From Lachnospiraceae bacterium (GTDB lineage: Bacteria > Bacillota > Clostridia > Lachnospirales > Lachnospiraceae): DNA of 64,000 bases. The notes under the pieces were generated by a model, which ran no database searches, was not told the origin of the DNA, and saw only the letters and a list, made by a program, of their open reading frames with translations. The stretch covers positions 1-64,000 of the forward strand of contig JAFYMC010000027.1 of the NCBI GenBank assembly GCA_017556805.1, written 5' to 3'. Both the position numbers and the translations under genes were made by a program. Of this stretch, positions 32,783 to 42,466 are shown piece by piece (the first letter of the stretch is position 1; every line of letters begins with the position of its first letter).

Positions 32783-35700
32783 CTACACCTCCGAAATATT
32801 AAGGCTGGTCTGCTCAAACTGCAACGGAATATATTCCACCGAGTCTGCCTCCACGCGACTGCAATAATCCACAACCACCGTCTGCTGTCTGCCGTCAATC
32901 AGCTTCTGTCCCAATACATAGTTCACATCAAAGCGCCCCGTAATGGCCGGCGTGGTTCCGCGGGCCGGAACAATAAGCTGTACATGGTTGGCACGAAGTA
33001 GTTCAAAAATCGGTTCCCAAATATACACATCCTTTGCGGCACCGAACGGGTTATCGATAAAGATGACCTTGCGCAGCCCCGCCGCATCTCCCTTCGGGGA
33101 ATAAATGCTGGAAATATAGTTGATGACCGCAATTAAAAACTGAATGTAAATACCCTGAGACTGGCCGGTACTTCCTACCGCTTCCTCATAGCGTAAATGT
33201 CTGCTCTGCTCTTTAATACGTTCCCGCTTATACAACAGTAACTTAATACCGTTCATATCCGATACAATAACGGAAAACAGCTTCTTGTAGGACAAGGCCG
33301 TACGGATATATTTCATGCGCTCCGTCGGATTCGCAATTGCGTCCACCGCCTGTATAACCTCATCGATATAGGCCGTCATCCGCTCTTTGAAGAACTCTTC
33401 CTTTACATACGGAATCTGCAGGGAAATCATCGGAATCTGCTCCCCATCAAGCATGATTCTGGACAGTTTCGGAAGCCGCTCTAAATCCGCCTTTATGTTC
33501 AGGCAACGTTGTAAACACTGGCTCTCGAAGTTTTCCTTAATGGTCTCCAAATCACCCAGCCCCGCCTCAATTCTGGTTCTCTCAAGCTGCAGACACTCCC
33601 TCACTTCCTTTAAGCCACGGATGACTTCTTCCGTCTCCCGTCTGCTTCTCGGCATCATGACACTGCTGCCGATTTCTTCGGAAAGAGCCTGTGCTCCCAG
33701 CACCTGTAATGTCTCCATAGTCTTCTGGCGGTTCCGGTAAAACTCTTCCTGACGCTTTAACAGCTCTCTTCCGCATGCGGCATAGCGCTCTCTTGCTTCC
33801 TTGTAGCACTCTGCCAGACGTACGTTATTCTCCAGTCTGCCGCACTCCTCCGTCAGAGCTTCCGCACCTTCAAACATCCGGGCAATTTCATTCCGGATTA
33901 CGGTATACGCAGAAAGCTCCTCCGTAAGCTCTGCCTGGGAACGTCTTAGCGCTCCGATGTCCTTTTGCTTCTGCTCCGTTTGCGCTCTACGCTTGGCTAT
34001 GAACGCAGAAAGAGCTTCTCCCGTCAGTTCCACCGGATGATACTCGCCGTATTTTTCTATAATAGTTGCTTCCGCCTGGCTGTTCTTTCCTTCCAGACGA
34101 TACAGCTTTTCCTGCATTTGCTTTATCTGACGTTCCAGCTGCTCCGTTTCCTCCGCCAAAGAAGCAATCTCTTCTCCGCGTCTGGTCAACTCTGCCTCCG
34201 ACGTCTCGTACACTTCATTCTTCTCATACAGCTCCGACAACTCCGCCACACTGAAATCTCTGCTGCGGATATTCCGAAGCAAACGGTTCATTGCTGCCAC
34301 ATAGGAATCCAACAAGCGTTGCTTGTCCTCCAAAGAGGACGCCTCCGTATGTAACGCCGCAATTTTTCCGTCAATCTGCACCGACAGTTCATTGATATCA
34401 TAATCTACATTTGCTGCCGGTCCGTCCGACTCATAAATGGAATAGCTGCTCCAGGTACGGGAAATTTCCTCTCCACGGGCACGCAGACTGTCGACTTCCG
34501 CCTTCTTTGCCTCACACTCCGCTTCCAGGGCTTCTGCCGTTGTTTCCGCATCCTTCTTCCATTCGGTCAGGCGTTCCTTCTTTTTCTGATAGTCCTGTAT
34601 CGCCTTTTCCTTTTCCTCTGCCTGCTCATATAACGCAACAATGGCATGATAGGAAAGAATCTCCTTTTCCGTTGCTCCTATTGTATCCCGACAGGTTTCT
34701 GCCTCCTCGGAGACCTCCTTTAAACGGTCTGTAAGAGCGGTCAGGCGCTCCGACTCCTCCCGCAGCTTCTCCTGCAGACTGTCCTCGGTCCGGTCCGTGC
34801 CGTACTCCGCCCTCTTGGCATACATGGTATCGTAATACTGCTTTACAAAGCCGGTTAAGAATTCCTCATCCTCTTCGTAAGCCTCTAACAACGTTTCCAG
34901 ACGACGAATGCCGTACTCGGCCTCCTCCTCGATTCTGGATAAACGCACAATCTCCTTCTGTCTTGCCTTTTCTTCGAACAACGCCGCACCGTCCCGTACA
35001 CAAAGAAGCATCTGTTCTCTGTGGAACAAATCCTTGCCGGCACGTAACGACTCCATGCGGAGTAACGGCACCATTGCCCCCTCCGGTACGCATTCTGCCA
35101 GAAGATGGTCATCGAATACCGTCTCAAATCCCTCTGTAATCACCGCATAAGTGAGCCCCGCATACTTCCTTAACAGCTCCTCCTGCTCCTCCAAGGATTT
35201 GGTCTGCAAATACTCTGCACCGGTCATAGCCTTCTTTTTATGTCTCGTACAAATATATTCCTTTACCGTCTCTGCCGCCTCGGTGGAAGAAAACAGCTCT
35301 CCCGCCTCTACTGCCTGACGTCTTGCCTTCGCCGTCCGCATCTGCTCGGACAACCGGGTCTGCTCGGCATATGCTTCCCTGCAACGGGTACGAACCGCCA
35401 TGCGAAGGGCACGGTAATCCTTCTCGCCATAGGCCTCCGCCAGCTTATCCGCCCGGAGCTTCGCCTCGGCAAGCTTCTCCTGCTCTGCTTCCGTCGTCTG
35501 CTGCTCCTCTCGATACTTCTGCAGTTCCGTCCGGGCCTGATGCACCGCATATACCGCATCTTCCCGTTCCTTTGCCAGCTTCTCCGTTTCCTCTTTTAAG
35601 GCATTGTATTTAATAGACGCAGCCACACTGCGCTCTCTGCATTCCTTCTCCAAAGCGACCGCATCTTCCATAAGTAACAGGCCCACCGCATCCTTTTGTT

Positions 35701-37177
35701 CCTTTATCTTTCCGTACAATACGGACAATTCTTTCTTCGTCTGCTCCGCCAGAACATCAGACACAGCAATTTCCCGCTCTACATCCTTTCTGGAATTCTC
35801 CGCCGTTTTGTACTTTAACAGAGCTCCCGTAGCTGCGCTCTCCGCCTTGGAAACCGCCGCGGCAAGCTCTGCCTCGTAGTGCTCCTTCTTTTCCTTATAG
35901 GCACGCACTAACGCGGAAATCTCCTCCTGAAGACCGTTCCCTTCCGTCATGGCCTGGAGTGTTACCGCCGTCTCGTCCCTCTTTTTCTTCTCCTCTAAGT
36001 ACTCCAAATAGTCATTGGCACATTCCTTCCTCTTAAGAAGGGCTACCAACGACTCTCTTCTCTCACGCTTCTGCTCCTTTTCGGCTGTCAAACGCTCTAC
36101 CTGGGTACTGTACTCCTTCGCCAGCTCCATATCCTCGGAAATCGCCGCGGATAACAGCTCCGCCTCATAGCCGCGCAACTCTTTTTCCGCTTCCGCCTCT
36201 GCCGTCTTTAAACGCTCTACCGCATCCTCCCGGCCATCCAGATAATGTACCGCAGCATTATAAATACGGTTTAACTGGGTCTTTTCGTCCTGCTGCTCTC
36301 CGTATACAGAGCCTAAAAGCTCCACACGGGAGGAAAACTCGGACAGTACTTCCTCCTGCCGGTCAAAGCTGCGCATAGCGTCCTTTTGCTTTGCCAGATC
36401 CACCAGCTTATCCTTCATATCCAGAAGAGTCTGGGACATGGTATCCTCCGCATCCTCCTTGCCCGCCTTTCTGCGGAAAGAGGTACCGAGAATCTCCTCA
36501 ATCAATAAATCCTCTACTACCTTACGGGTCGTCTTATAATTGCTCTCGAAATACGTACGTACATGACCCTCGGTCTTATTGATGCCGCGGATAATCTCCC
36601 ATTCGCTTTCGTAAATACCGTAATCCGCAATAAAGCTCTGGTACTCTCCCTTACGGTCAAAAATACGTACCACCAGGGAATTATCCCGCTCCAGCTCCTT
36701 CAAATAACGGCGAAGGCCGCTGTAGGTAATCCGCTCCTTATCCTTTACAAGCGGGAGATTGCGAATATCGTTTGCATTATATTCCCGGTAAAAAATACAA
36801 TAGTTAAAATACTCGATGGACGCCGTGTCCTTCGTTTCTCCTTCGGTCTCCGCTGCCTTTCTGGCACAAAAACCGGTGGTCATATATTGAAAACCGTTCT
36901 CTATGTTCTCGTCGTCTAATTTCCACTCAATAAGGGAGTGAATGGTCTTACTGCCCTCGCCGGTACGGAACAACTTCTCAATCGGCTGCTTTTCATCTAG
37001 GGTACAATTCGGAATCACATTCTGTAACAAAAGCAGCATAAGTACACTTTTTCCGCCACCGTTTGCAAGGTCGTACAACGTATTTCCGCAAAACGGCTTC
37101 ATCAAAAAGTCATCATATGCCTGGGTTCCGAAATTATATTTTACGTTATTGACACGAATACGGTTAATATGCGGCAC
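32783..37177 (-). CDS. SMC/MukB-like (MksB/JetC-type) ATPase
   Basis: 1464 residues from GTG 37177 (GGAGGAG 6 bases upstream; MPHINRIRVNNVKYNFG). The N-terminal ATPase half has Walker A ANGGGKS (K43). Long coiled-coil arms about 230-640 and 740-1230 flank a central globular hinge-like part near 640-740. The C-terminal half has a signature-like GSTGQSQG (about 1335-1342) and Walker B VIFIDNPFG (D1375, N1376). The usual DE is DN here, as in some MksB/JetC-like proteins. It should form a DNA-entrapping ring with the kleisin-like and MksE-like products encoded just upstream; the gene overlaps the MksE-like one by 14 bp. Chromosome organisation or plasmid/phage defence are both plausible. Confidence 0.88.
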   Translation of the reverse strand: MPHINRIRVNNVKYNFGTQAYDDFLMKPFCGNTLYDLANGGGKSVLMLLLLQNVIPNCTLDEKQPIEKLFRTGEGSKTIHSLIEWKLDDENIENGFQYMTTGFCARKAAETEGETKDTASIEYFNYCIFYREYNANDIRNLPLVKDKERITYSGLRRYLKELERDNSLVVRIFDRKGEYQSFIADYGIYESEWEIIRGINKTEGHVRTYFESNYKTTRKVVEDLLIEEILGTSFRRKAGKEDAEDTMSQTLLDMKDKLVDLAKQKDAMRSFDRQEEVLSEFSSRVELLGSVYGEQQDEKTQLNRIYNAAVHYLDGREDAVERLKTAEAEAEKELRGYEAELLSAAISEDMELAKEYSTQVERLTAEKEQKRERRESLVALLKRKECANDYLEYLEEKKKRDETAVTLQAMTEGNGLQEEISALVRAYKEKKEHYEAELAAAVSKAESAATGALLKYKTAENSRKDVEREIAVSDVLAEQTKKELSVLYGKIKEQKDAVGLLLMEDAVALEKECRERSVAASIKYNALKEETEKLAKEREDAVYAVHQARTELQKYREEQQTTEAEQEKLAEAKLRADKLAEAYGEKDYRALRMAVRTRCREAYAEQTRLSEQMRTAKARRQAVEAGELFSSTEAAETVKEYICTRHKKKAMTGAEYLQTKSLEEQEELLRKYAGLTYAVITEGFETVFDDHLLAECVPEGAMVPLLRMESLRAGKDLFHREQMLLCVRDGAALFEEKARQKEIVRLSRIEEEAEYGIRRLETLLEAYEEDEEFLTGFVKQYYDTMYAKRAEYGTDRTEDSLQEKLREESERLTALTDRLKEVSEEAETCRDTIGATEKEILSYHAIVALYEQAEEKEKAIQDYQKKKERLTEWKKDAETTAEALEAECEAKKAEVDSLRARGEEISRTWSSYSIYESDGPAANVDYDINELSVQIDGKIAALHTEASSLEDKQRLLDSYVAAMNRLLRNIRSRDFSVAELSELYEKNEVYETSEAELTRRGEEIASLAEETEQLERQIKQMQEKLYRLEGKNSQAEATIIEKYGEYHPVELTGEALSAFIAKRRAQTEQKQKDIGALRRSQAELTEELSAYTVIRNEIARMFEGAEALTEECGRLENNVRLAECYKEARERYAACGRELLKRQEEFYRNRQKTMETLQVLGAQALSEEIGSSVMMPRSRRETEEVIRGLKEVRECLQLERTRIEAGLGDLETIKENFESQCLQRCLNIKADLERLPKLSRIMLDGEQIPMISLQIPYVKEEFFKERMTAYIDEVIQAVDAIANPTERMKYIRTALSYKKLFSVIVSDMNGIKLLLYKRERIKEQSRHLRYEEAVGSTGQSQGIYIQFLIAVINYISSIYSPKGDAAGLRKVIFIDNPFGAAKDVYIWEPIFELLRANHVQLIVPARGTTPAITGRFDVNYVLGQKLIDGRQQTVVVDYCSRVEADSVEYIPLQFEQTSLNISEV

Positions 37178-37898
37178 CGTCTTCTCCTCCTTTGCTGCTT
37201 CGCAGCTGTAACTCGTACAGCCGTCCCTTTTCCTCTTCAAAATACCGGCGGATCAGCGCGTGCATCCGGTTCGTCGGATAATAGCGTTCCCCCACTTCGG
37301 TAAATAAGCCCTGGGCTACCATAAAATTAAATACCAGCTTTACAAAACCGCTCTTTGAGCCGCGGCCGGCACGTACCCCCTGGGTATCCTCGTTAGCGAT
37401 GAGCGGAAGCTCGTCCCAGGAAATCGCCAGTGCCCTAAAGCTGGTCTCCTCCGGTGTTTCGCTCTCAAACCGGTGAAGCTCCGATACCATGCCGGACAGT
37501 CCGTGATTTACCGCCTCAAGAAGATCCTCCAGCTTAATATATTCTCTGTAATTGTAGGTGGCAGAGTCCTGATAAAAAAGGGCCGCCGCCTGATAAATCA
37601 AATAATAGCAAAGATATAACTCTTTATTTAAACGCAAGCCCATGATGCGTTTTAAGTCATCGTTGGAATATCCGAAGACACGGTTCTTTTCTCCCACAGC
37701 TAAATATAATCCGTAATTATACTCATACACCCGCAGATTCAGCTTCTTTAACATCAAATCCAGAGCATCACTGACCTCGCCGGACTCGTGATACGCCTCA
37801 TAAAGTCCCGTATTCTTCCCGTTTTTTGCCTCCACCGGGTCTCCCACCAGGAGAGCCGCCAAAAGCTCCGTTGCCTTTTCCAAGCTCTTTTGTTCCAT
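37164..37898 (-). CDS. MksE/JetB-like winged-helix protein (DUF6063 type)
   Basis: 244 residues, ATG 37898, two bases after the kleisin-like gene ends. It is all-helical with small wings (LNLRVYEYNYGLYLAVGEKNRVFGYSNDDLKRIMG, then FVKLVFNFMVAQGLFTEVGERYYPTNRMHALIRRYFEEEKGRL), the pattern of MukE/MksE/JetB KITE-like subunits that bind kleisin. Size matches MukE (about 230). I recall such clostridial proteins as DUF6063, but cannot check it. The 3' end overlaps the SMC start. Confidence 0.75.
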   Translation of the reverse strand: MEQKSLEKATELLAALLVGDPVEAKNGKNTGLYEAYHESGEVSDALDLMLKKLNLRVYEYNYGLYLAVGEKNRVFGYSNDDLKRIMGLRLNKELYLCYYLIYQAAALFYQDSATYNYREYIKLEDLLEAVNHGLSGMVSELHRFESETPEETSFRALAISWDELPLIANEDTQGVRAGRGSKSGFVKLVFNFMVAQGLFTEVGERYYPTNRMHALIRRYFEEEKGRLYELQLRSSKGGEDGAAY

Positions 37899-37900
37899 CT

Positions 37901-39466
37901 TTATTCCGCCTTTTCTTCCGTCATCCGTTCAAATACAATTTCTGTTGTTACAAAGGAGGCATCCCGTTCCAGGCCCGCAATCTTATGCACCAGTTCCTCG
38001 GCCTCCGGCTTCATTACCAGCCGGAACTTAAGCCCCGCATATTTCTTCATACCGGACTCTTGTAACAGTTCTGCCAGAATCCCTTCAAAAAACGTATCCT
38101 GCTTTGTCCGGACACGATCCAAATCATACTCCTTCTTCTGGCAGATATGCACCAGGAAGGAATAGTAATCACTGTTCCTAAAGATACCGTCGAAAAACTT
38201 CAGCTCCAGCTTCCGGTTCAAAGCAGAAAGCGATACCCGCTCCGCAGCCAAAAGCTCGTCAAACAAGGTCTTCACAATTGCCGCATAGTTGCCGGAAATA
38301 CGCTCCTCTTCGATTTCATCGTCAAAGCGGTACATTTCCTCCTTCGCCTCTTCCACCACCTCGGCGGACTCTCCGCCTTCCGCCGGCAGGGACAAAAGCT
38401 CATCCGTCTGCAAAAACGCAAACTGCTTTTGCAGCTTCGGGGCCAAAAGCGGCTCCACCAAATGGGCAAGAAGCGTCACATCCTGCGCTTCCTCCGCCGC
38501 TGCCACAAATCCGCGGAAATCAAAAGCTCCCCGCAGACGACTGTATTTATATTTATGAATCATCTCATCGGCACGTACCTGCAGATCCATACAATCGGAA
38601 AGCAACTCACCGTGATTTGCCATAGCTTTTTTAAGCTCTGTTTCCAGCTGATAAATCCCCCGCAAAGACTCCACATCCTTTACGCCGTCCACGGCCTCCT
38701 CCGCTTTGGCCCGGGCCCGTTCCATCAGCTCCATGTTATGGGAAAACAGCTTCTGTTCCTCGGAAAACCAACGCATTCCGGTTTGGTTAAACTCCTCCAG
38801 CGCCTTTACACCGTCAAACACATTGCTTCCCAAAAGAGCCAGCACCTCTCTCTTTTGCAGGCGAAGACGGTTTACCTCGCTGTTGATCCGGCGGATTACA
38901 TCGATTCCGCCCTTAAAATTCTTCGTATGTATCATCTTCTCCAACAAAATCTGCTGGATATTAATCTTACTCTCGTCCCGGATTTCTTTTGTGTCCAGAT
39001 AAAACTCAATGGCATCCGCCGTCACGGAATACAATACCGTATTTCCCGACAACGTAGCATCAATCAGCTTCATACGCACCGACGCATTTGTCTTTTTTAC
39101 CGGGTCGAAGTACTCCATCACAAAAGGCTTACCGTCATTTTTCAACTTATCGAAAATATAATCCGTCAGTTCCTTTTCTTCCTCCGCCGGCAGCAGCAAC
39201 TCAAAATCTCTTGTAAGCACCCCGGAAATAAATGCCGTAATTTCCGGATATGCTATTGGCCGGTCGTTAAACTGGTTCTCCTCAATAAAGAAACGAAGCA
39301 CCGCCAATGTAATATAGCCCATGTCAAGAAAGGCATACTTCCCTTCCTTAAACAAATGAAATGCGGTGTTTTGGAGACAGAAAAACGGGTAATACCGTCT
39401 CAGATTCCGCATACGGTCATTATGAAAATCTATGATATCATGCAGCATCTGATACGTGCCGTCCAT
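37901..39466 (-). CDS. Kleisin-like MksF/JetA-type protein (DUF5716 type)
   Basis: 521 residues with GGAGGAGG before the ATG. It has an N-terminal winged-helix-like part (to about 130), a central helical region (about 155-345) with long amphipathic helices (GGIDVIRRINSEVNRLRLQKREVLALLG, ESLRGIYQLETELKKAMANHGELL), and a C-terminal domain (about 400-520) that could be the kleisin winged helix touching the SMC head. Position before the MksE-like and SMC genes matches mksF/jetA order. It lies 32 bp after the cNMP-binding-fold gene. Family name from memory. Confidence 0.75.
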   Translation of the reverse strand: MDGTYQMLHDIIDFHNDRMRNLRRYYPFFCLQNTAFHLFKEGKYAFLDMGYITLAVLRFFIEENQFNDRPIAYPEITAFISGVLTRDFELLLPAEEEKELTDYIFDKLKNDGKPFVMEYFDPVKKTNASVRMKLIDATLSGNTVLYSVTADAIEFYLDTKEIRDESKINIQQILLEKMIHTKNFKGGIDVIRRINSEVNRLRLQKREVLALLGSNVFDGVKALEEFNQTGMRWFSEEQKLFSHNMELMERARAKAEEAVDGVKDVESLRGIYQLETELKKAMANHGELLSDCMDLQVRADEMIHKYKYSRLRGAFDFRGFVAAAEEAQDVTLLAHLVEPLLAPKLQKQFAFLQTDELLSLPAEGGESAEVVEEAKEEMYRFDDEIEEERISGNYAAIVKTLFDELLAAERVSLSALNRKLELKFFDGIFRNSDYYSFLVHICQKKEYDLDRVRTKQDTFFEGILAELLQESGMKKYAGLKFRLVMKPEAEELVHKIAGLERDASFVTTEIVFERMTEEKAE

Positions 39467-39498
39467 GGTGTTCCTCCTCCCGATATAAAACCCTCGGT

Positions 39499-41778
39499 TT
39501 AATGATTTTTATAATATGCCATGGTATCGATTAACTCCTGCGGAAGCTCGATACCGTTTTTTGTAATGGCAAAATGGCGAAGCTCTGTTTCACGAAGCTT
39601 CTTGGCGCTTTCTCTGCGATATCTTGCCATCGCATCCTCAAAGGCCGGCTGCGACACCAGCTGGGCCCGGATATTTTTTTCAAACGGACAATAGGTCGCC
39701 ATAATTTCTCTGGCCACCTTGTTTAACTTCATGGCACCGTTTACCTCGTTCTTCATCCACATCTCGTAATCCATGGCAAAGACCTCCCGGTAATTGTTCT
39801 TGCCCTTCTGAAGCTGGGCCTTTACCCGCTCCTTCCGCTCCTCGGAAATATCCCGGTTCTTTTTGTAGTACATCAAATAGTCCGTATACTCTGACGTAAG
39901 CGACTTAATCTGGATATTGTTCCAGGCCGCGCCCTGTACCGTACGGCAAAGCTCCCAACGATACCGGCCGCACACGCGAATCAGTAAATCGTCAATGGAT
40001 ACTTCCGCAAACAAGGGAAGCAAAAAGCGTCCCGGTGTATCTCTTCTGCGGCAGCTGATATCCTGCCATACGATACTCTTGCTTCCCATGGTCGGGAACA
40101 AAATAATATCCGGTAAGATTTCTGCCATCCGGTATTCTTTTTCAATGCCGAGGTCCTTGTTCATGTATAAAAACTCCCGATAAAACAGGGAGAAGTCCAT
40201 ACTGCGTAACTTATCCACCGCAGCCTGTACCTTCGCCTTGGACAGGAAAGAACGCTCCGGATCTCCACCCAAAAGCTCCTCGTACAAGAACGGCACAAAA
40301 ATACTGAGCTGACCGTTTACAAGACGATGGTTGTAACGGAACAGATTCTGAATCTCGTAATGCAACCGCTCATCATAATCCTTAAACTTTTCCTTTTCTT
40401 CTTCCTCGGTAATCTGACCGGTCTTCTTCTGCTCACGGAGCATCTCGGAGTATTCCTGGTCAAACTCATTCTTAGAAGGCTCTCTCTTTCCCTCGTATAC
40501 CCAGGAAAGCCACTCCCGGATCGTAAATATATGGCATCCGTCCGCTTCGGTATTCACCGGCTCCGACACCAGCTTTTCCAACTCCAACAGCTGGGCACGG
40601 GAAATCAACGTTTCGTCTACAAAACCGAACTCCAGGAACAGGCGGATCGGCAGCGCAATGTCCGTATCCTCCATTCCGTAAGTCTTTCGGAAAATAATCT
40701 CGTATATCTGATAAAAAATGTCGGAAACTTTTCTTCTGAGACGACGTACCTCATCCTCGGTGGATGTCTTATCCTCCAAGGCCGCAAAGCTCTTTAACAG
40801 ACCGGTAAACTCCGCTCCTGTCTCTGCAGAAACGCCGGCAAAAGAAAGAATCTGCTCCAGTGCATGTTCGCACGGCTCCTCGCCCTCTGCCACATGCCCT
40901 GCACCCTGCTTTCTTGCTTCTCTCTTTTTCTGATAGCTTTCAAACGGTTCTCCACCGCATTTTTCAAACAACGCAGCAAGCTCCGTCAGCTTTTTCTCCG
41001 CCACATCCCTTAACAACACCGCCGCTTTACGGGTTTCCTCCGTAGTTGCCTTCTCTTCCAGGGAACAAAAATAGAAAAACAGGTTGTCCGCGCCTCCGTT
41101 CATCAATACGGAACCCTGACGTCGTAAAAACGCCCCAAACTTTTCACACTCCCCAAACAACCACCGGAGAATGGTAACCTGCTCCTTAATATGGCGGTAT
41201 GCCACCTTCGCTCCACAGGTAAAATAATTCTTCTGTGCCTCTCCCGGAATCTTCGCCGACTCCAAATAGTACTCCAGCCATTCCGGGCTTTCGGACAGCT
41301 CTGCTCCGCCCTTTCCGGCATTTGGCATATCCGCCGCGCGCAATTCCTCCGCTTTACAACGGGCACAATACTGACGGTATAATTCCTCTACGGCATTCGG
41401 CAATCCCTTTGCCTCCTGAAGATAACATCCAAGCTTCGTATATAACTCCGTAATCAAACGTCCGAAGGTTGCGGTTACTCTGCCGCTGTATTCCTTATTC
41501 CCATCCAGAAACGCCAACAACTCCGCATCGGAGGTTGCGGAAAACGCAAAAACCGTCATCTCCTCCGTTGCAATACAGTCGGTATTATAGGTGCCGGCAT
41601 ACATATCCCAAATTCCTAAAAAATCGCCGCTTACTACCGGCAAACAAACACTGGAGTTTACCAATTTTCCTTTGCCTTTGAGCACGACAAAAATACCGTT
41701 CGATTCCGTTCCCGCTTCGAACAGCTTCTCGCCCACAGGCACCTGATTCATCGCATTCATTTTCATAGTAATCGCCAT
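39499..41778 (-). CDS. Large protein with N-terminal cyclic-nucleotide-binding-fold domain
   Basis: 759 residues; GGGGTG precedes the ATG. Residues about 10-115 are a CAP_ED/cNMP-binding beta-roll (VPVGEKLFEAGTESNGIFVVLKGKGKLV, GDFLGIWDMYAGTYNTDC). The phosphate-binding cassette lacks the usual GELAL...R residues, so it may bind a different ligand or none. No helix-turn-helix follows; instead about 640 helical residues with charged stretches (QEYSEMLREQKKTGQITEEEEKEKFKDYDE) and no known motif. First gene of the SMC operon, so possibly its sensory or scaffold subunit (inference). A TATACT -10 lies at 41816-41821 without a good -35. Confidence 0.75.
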   Translation of the reverse strand: MAITMKMNAMNQVPVGEKLFEAGTESNGIFVVLKGKGKLVNSSVCLPVVSGDFLGIWDMYAGTYNTDCIATEEMTVFAFSATSDAELLAFLDGNKEYSGRVTATFGRLITELYTKLGCYLQEAKGLPNAVEELYRQYCARCKAEELRAADMPNAGKGGAELSESPEWLEYYLESAKIPGEAQKNYFTCGAKVAYRHIKEQVTILRWLFGECEKFGAFLRRQGSVLMNGGADNLFFYFCSLEEKATTEETRKAAVLLRDVAEKKLTELAALFEKCGGEPFESYQKKREARKQGAGHVAEGEEPCEHALEQILSFAGVSAETGAEFTGLLKSFAALEDKTSTEDEVRRLRRKVSDIFYQIYEIIFRKTYGMEDTDIALPIRLFLEFGFVDETLISRAQLLELEKLVSEPVNTEADGCHIFTIREWLSWVYEGKREPSKNEFDQEYSEMLREQKKTGQITEEEEKEKFKDYDERLHYEIQNLFRYNHRLVNGQLSIFVPFLYEELLGGDPERSFLSKAKVQAAVDKLRSMDFSLFYREFLYMNKDLGIEKEYRMAEILPDIILFPTMGSKSIVWQDISCRRRDTPGRFLLPLFAEVSIDDLLIRVCGRYRWELCRTVQGAAWNNIQIKSLTSEYTDYLMYYKKNRDISEERKERVKAQLQKGKNNYREVFAMDYEMWMKNEVNGAMKLNKVAREIMATYCPFEKNIRAQLVSQPAFEDAMARYRRESAKKLRETELRHFAITKNGIELPQELIDTMAYYKNH

Positions 41779-41845
41779 TTTTCACCCCACAGTAAAAATA
41801 TAGATTCCAAAGAATAGTATACTCCTTTTTCATCGTAAAGAAAAG

Positions 41846-42466
41846 CTATTTTTCAATCTTCTTGCCGTTTCGACGCAATTCCCGAAAAAAATTCTGTAAT
41901 AATTCGCTACATTCCTCCTCCAACACACCTTTTTCGAACTTTACCTGATGATTTAGCCCCGGTGTGTTGAGAATATTTAACACGGAGCCCGCACATCCGG
42001 CCTTGGGATTCATGCACCCGGCCACCACCCGCGGTATCCTTGCCTGCACAATGGCCCCGGCGCACATCGGACACGGTTCCAGCGTCACATACAACGTGCA
42101 ATCCTCCAGCCGCCAGTCCGCAAAAAGTTTACTTGCTTTTTTGATCACCGCCATCTCCGCATGGGCAAGGGTGGTTTTGTCCGTATTCCGCCGGTTATAT
42201 CCACGAGCCACAATCTGCCCGTCCTTTACCAGCACACATCCGATAGGAACCTCGGAAAGTTTTGCTGCCTTTTTCGCCTGCCGGAGTGCCTCCTTCATAA
42301 AGCGGGCATCCTCTGCCTCTTTTGTCCGTTGCTGTTCCAGACGCACGACGGCTTCCTTTTCTTCCTTCTCCTGTTTTGCTTTCATACGGCGCAAATAGGC
42401 ACGCTCCTTCGCCTCTTTGTCCGTCAATTTATTTTGTATCTTTTTCTCAGCCTCACTGCTACCCAT
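41846..42466 (-). CDS. tadA: tRNA adenosine(34) deaminase with N-terminal extension
   Basis: 206 residues. The deaminase domain (about 52-205) has zinc ligands H102, C132 and C135 and the proton shuttle E104 in HAEMA and PCPMCAGA. It converts A34 to inosine in tRNA-Arg(ACG). A 50-residue Lys/Glu-rich helical extension precedes it, absent in E. coli and B. subtilis TadA. The GAGGTG site lies within the end of the GNAT gene, and the two genes overlap by 8 bp. Confidence 0.94.
   Translation of the reverse strand: MGSSEAEKKIQNKLTDKEAKERAYLRRMKAKQEKEEKEAVVRLEQQRTKEAEDARFMKEALRQAKKAAKLSEVPIGCVLVKDGQIVARGYNRRNTDKTTLAHAEMAVIKKASKLFADWRLEDCTLYVTLEPCPMCAGAIVQARIPRVVAGCMNPKAGCAGSVLNILNTPGLNHQVKFEKGVLEEECSELLQNFFRELRRNGKKIEK

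Noticed and set aside
38147..39502. 451-codon open frame on the plus strand, antisense to the kleisin-like gene
   Set aside because: It mirrors a gene with good ribosome site, operon context and family pattern; the antisense translation is rich in Leu/His/Arg/Gln without domain logic and has no ribosome site.
30943..41778. Complete Wadjet defence system
   Set aside because: No Toprim/JetD-like nuclease is encoded in or next to the operon, and two non-Wadjet genes are present, so a plain Wadjet label would mislead.
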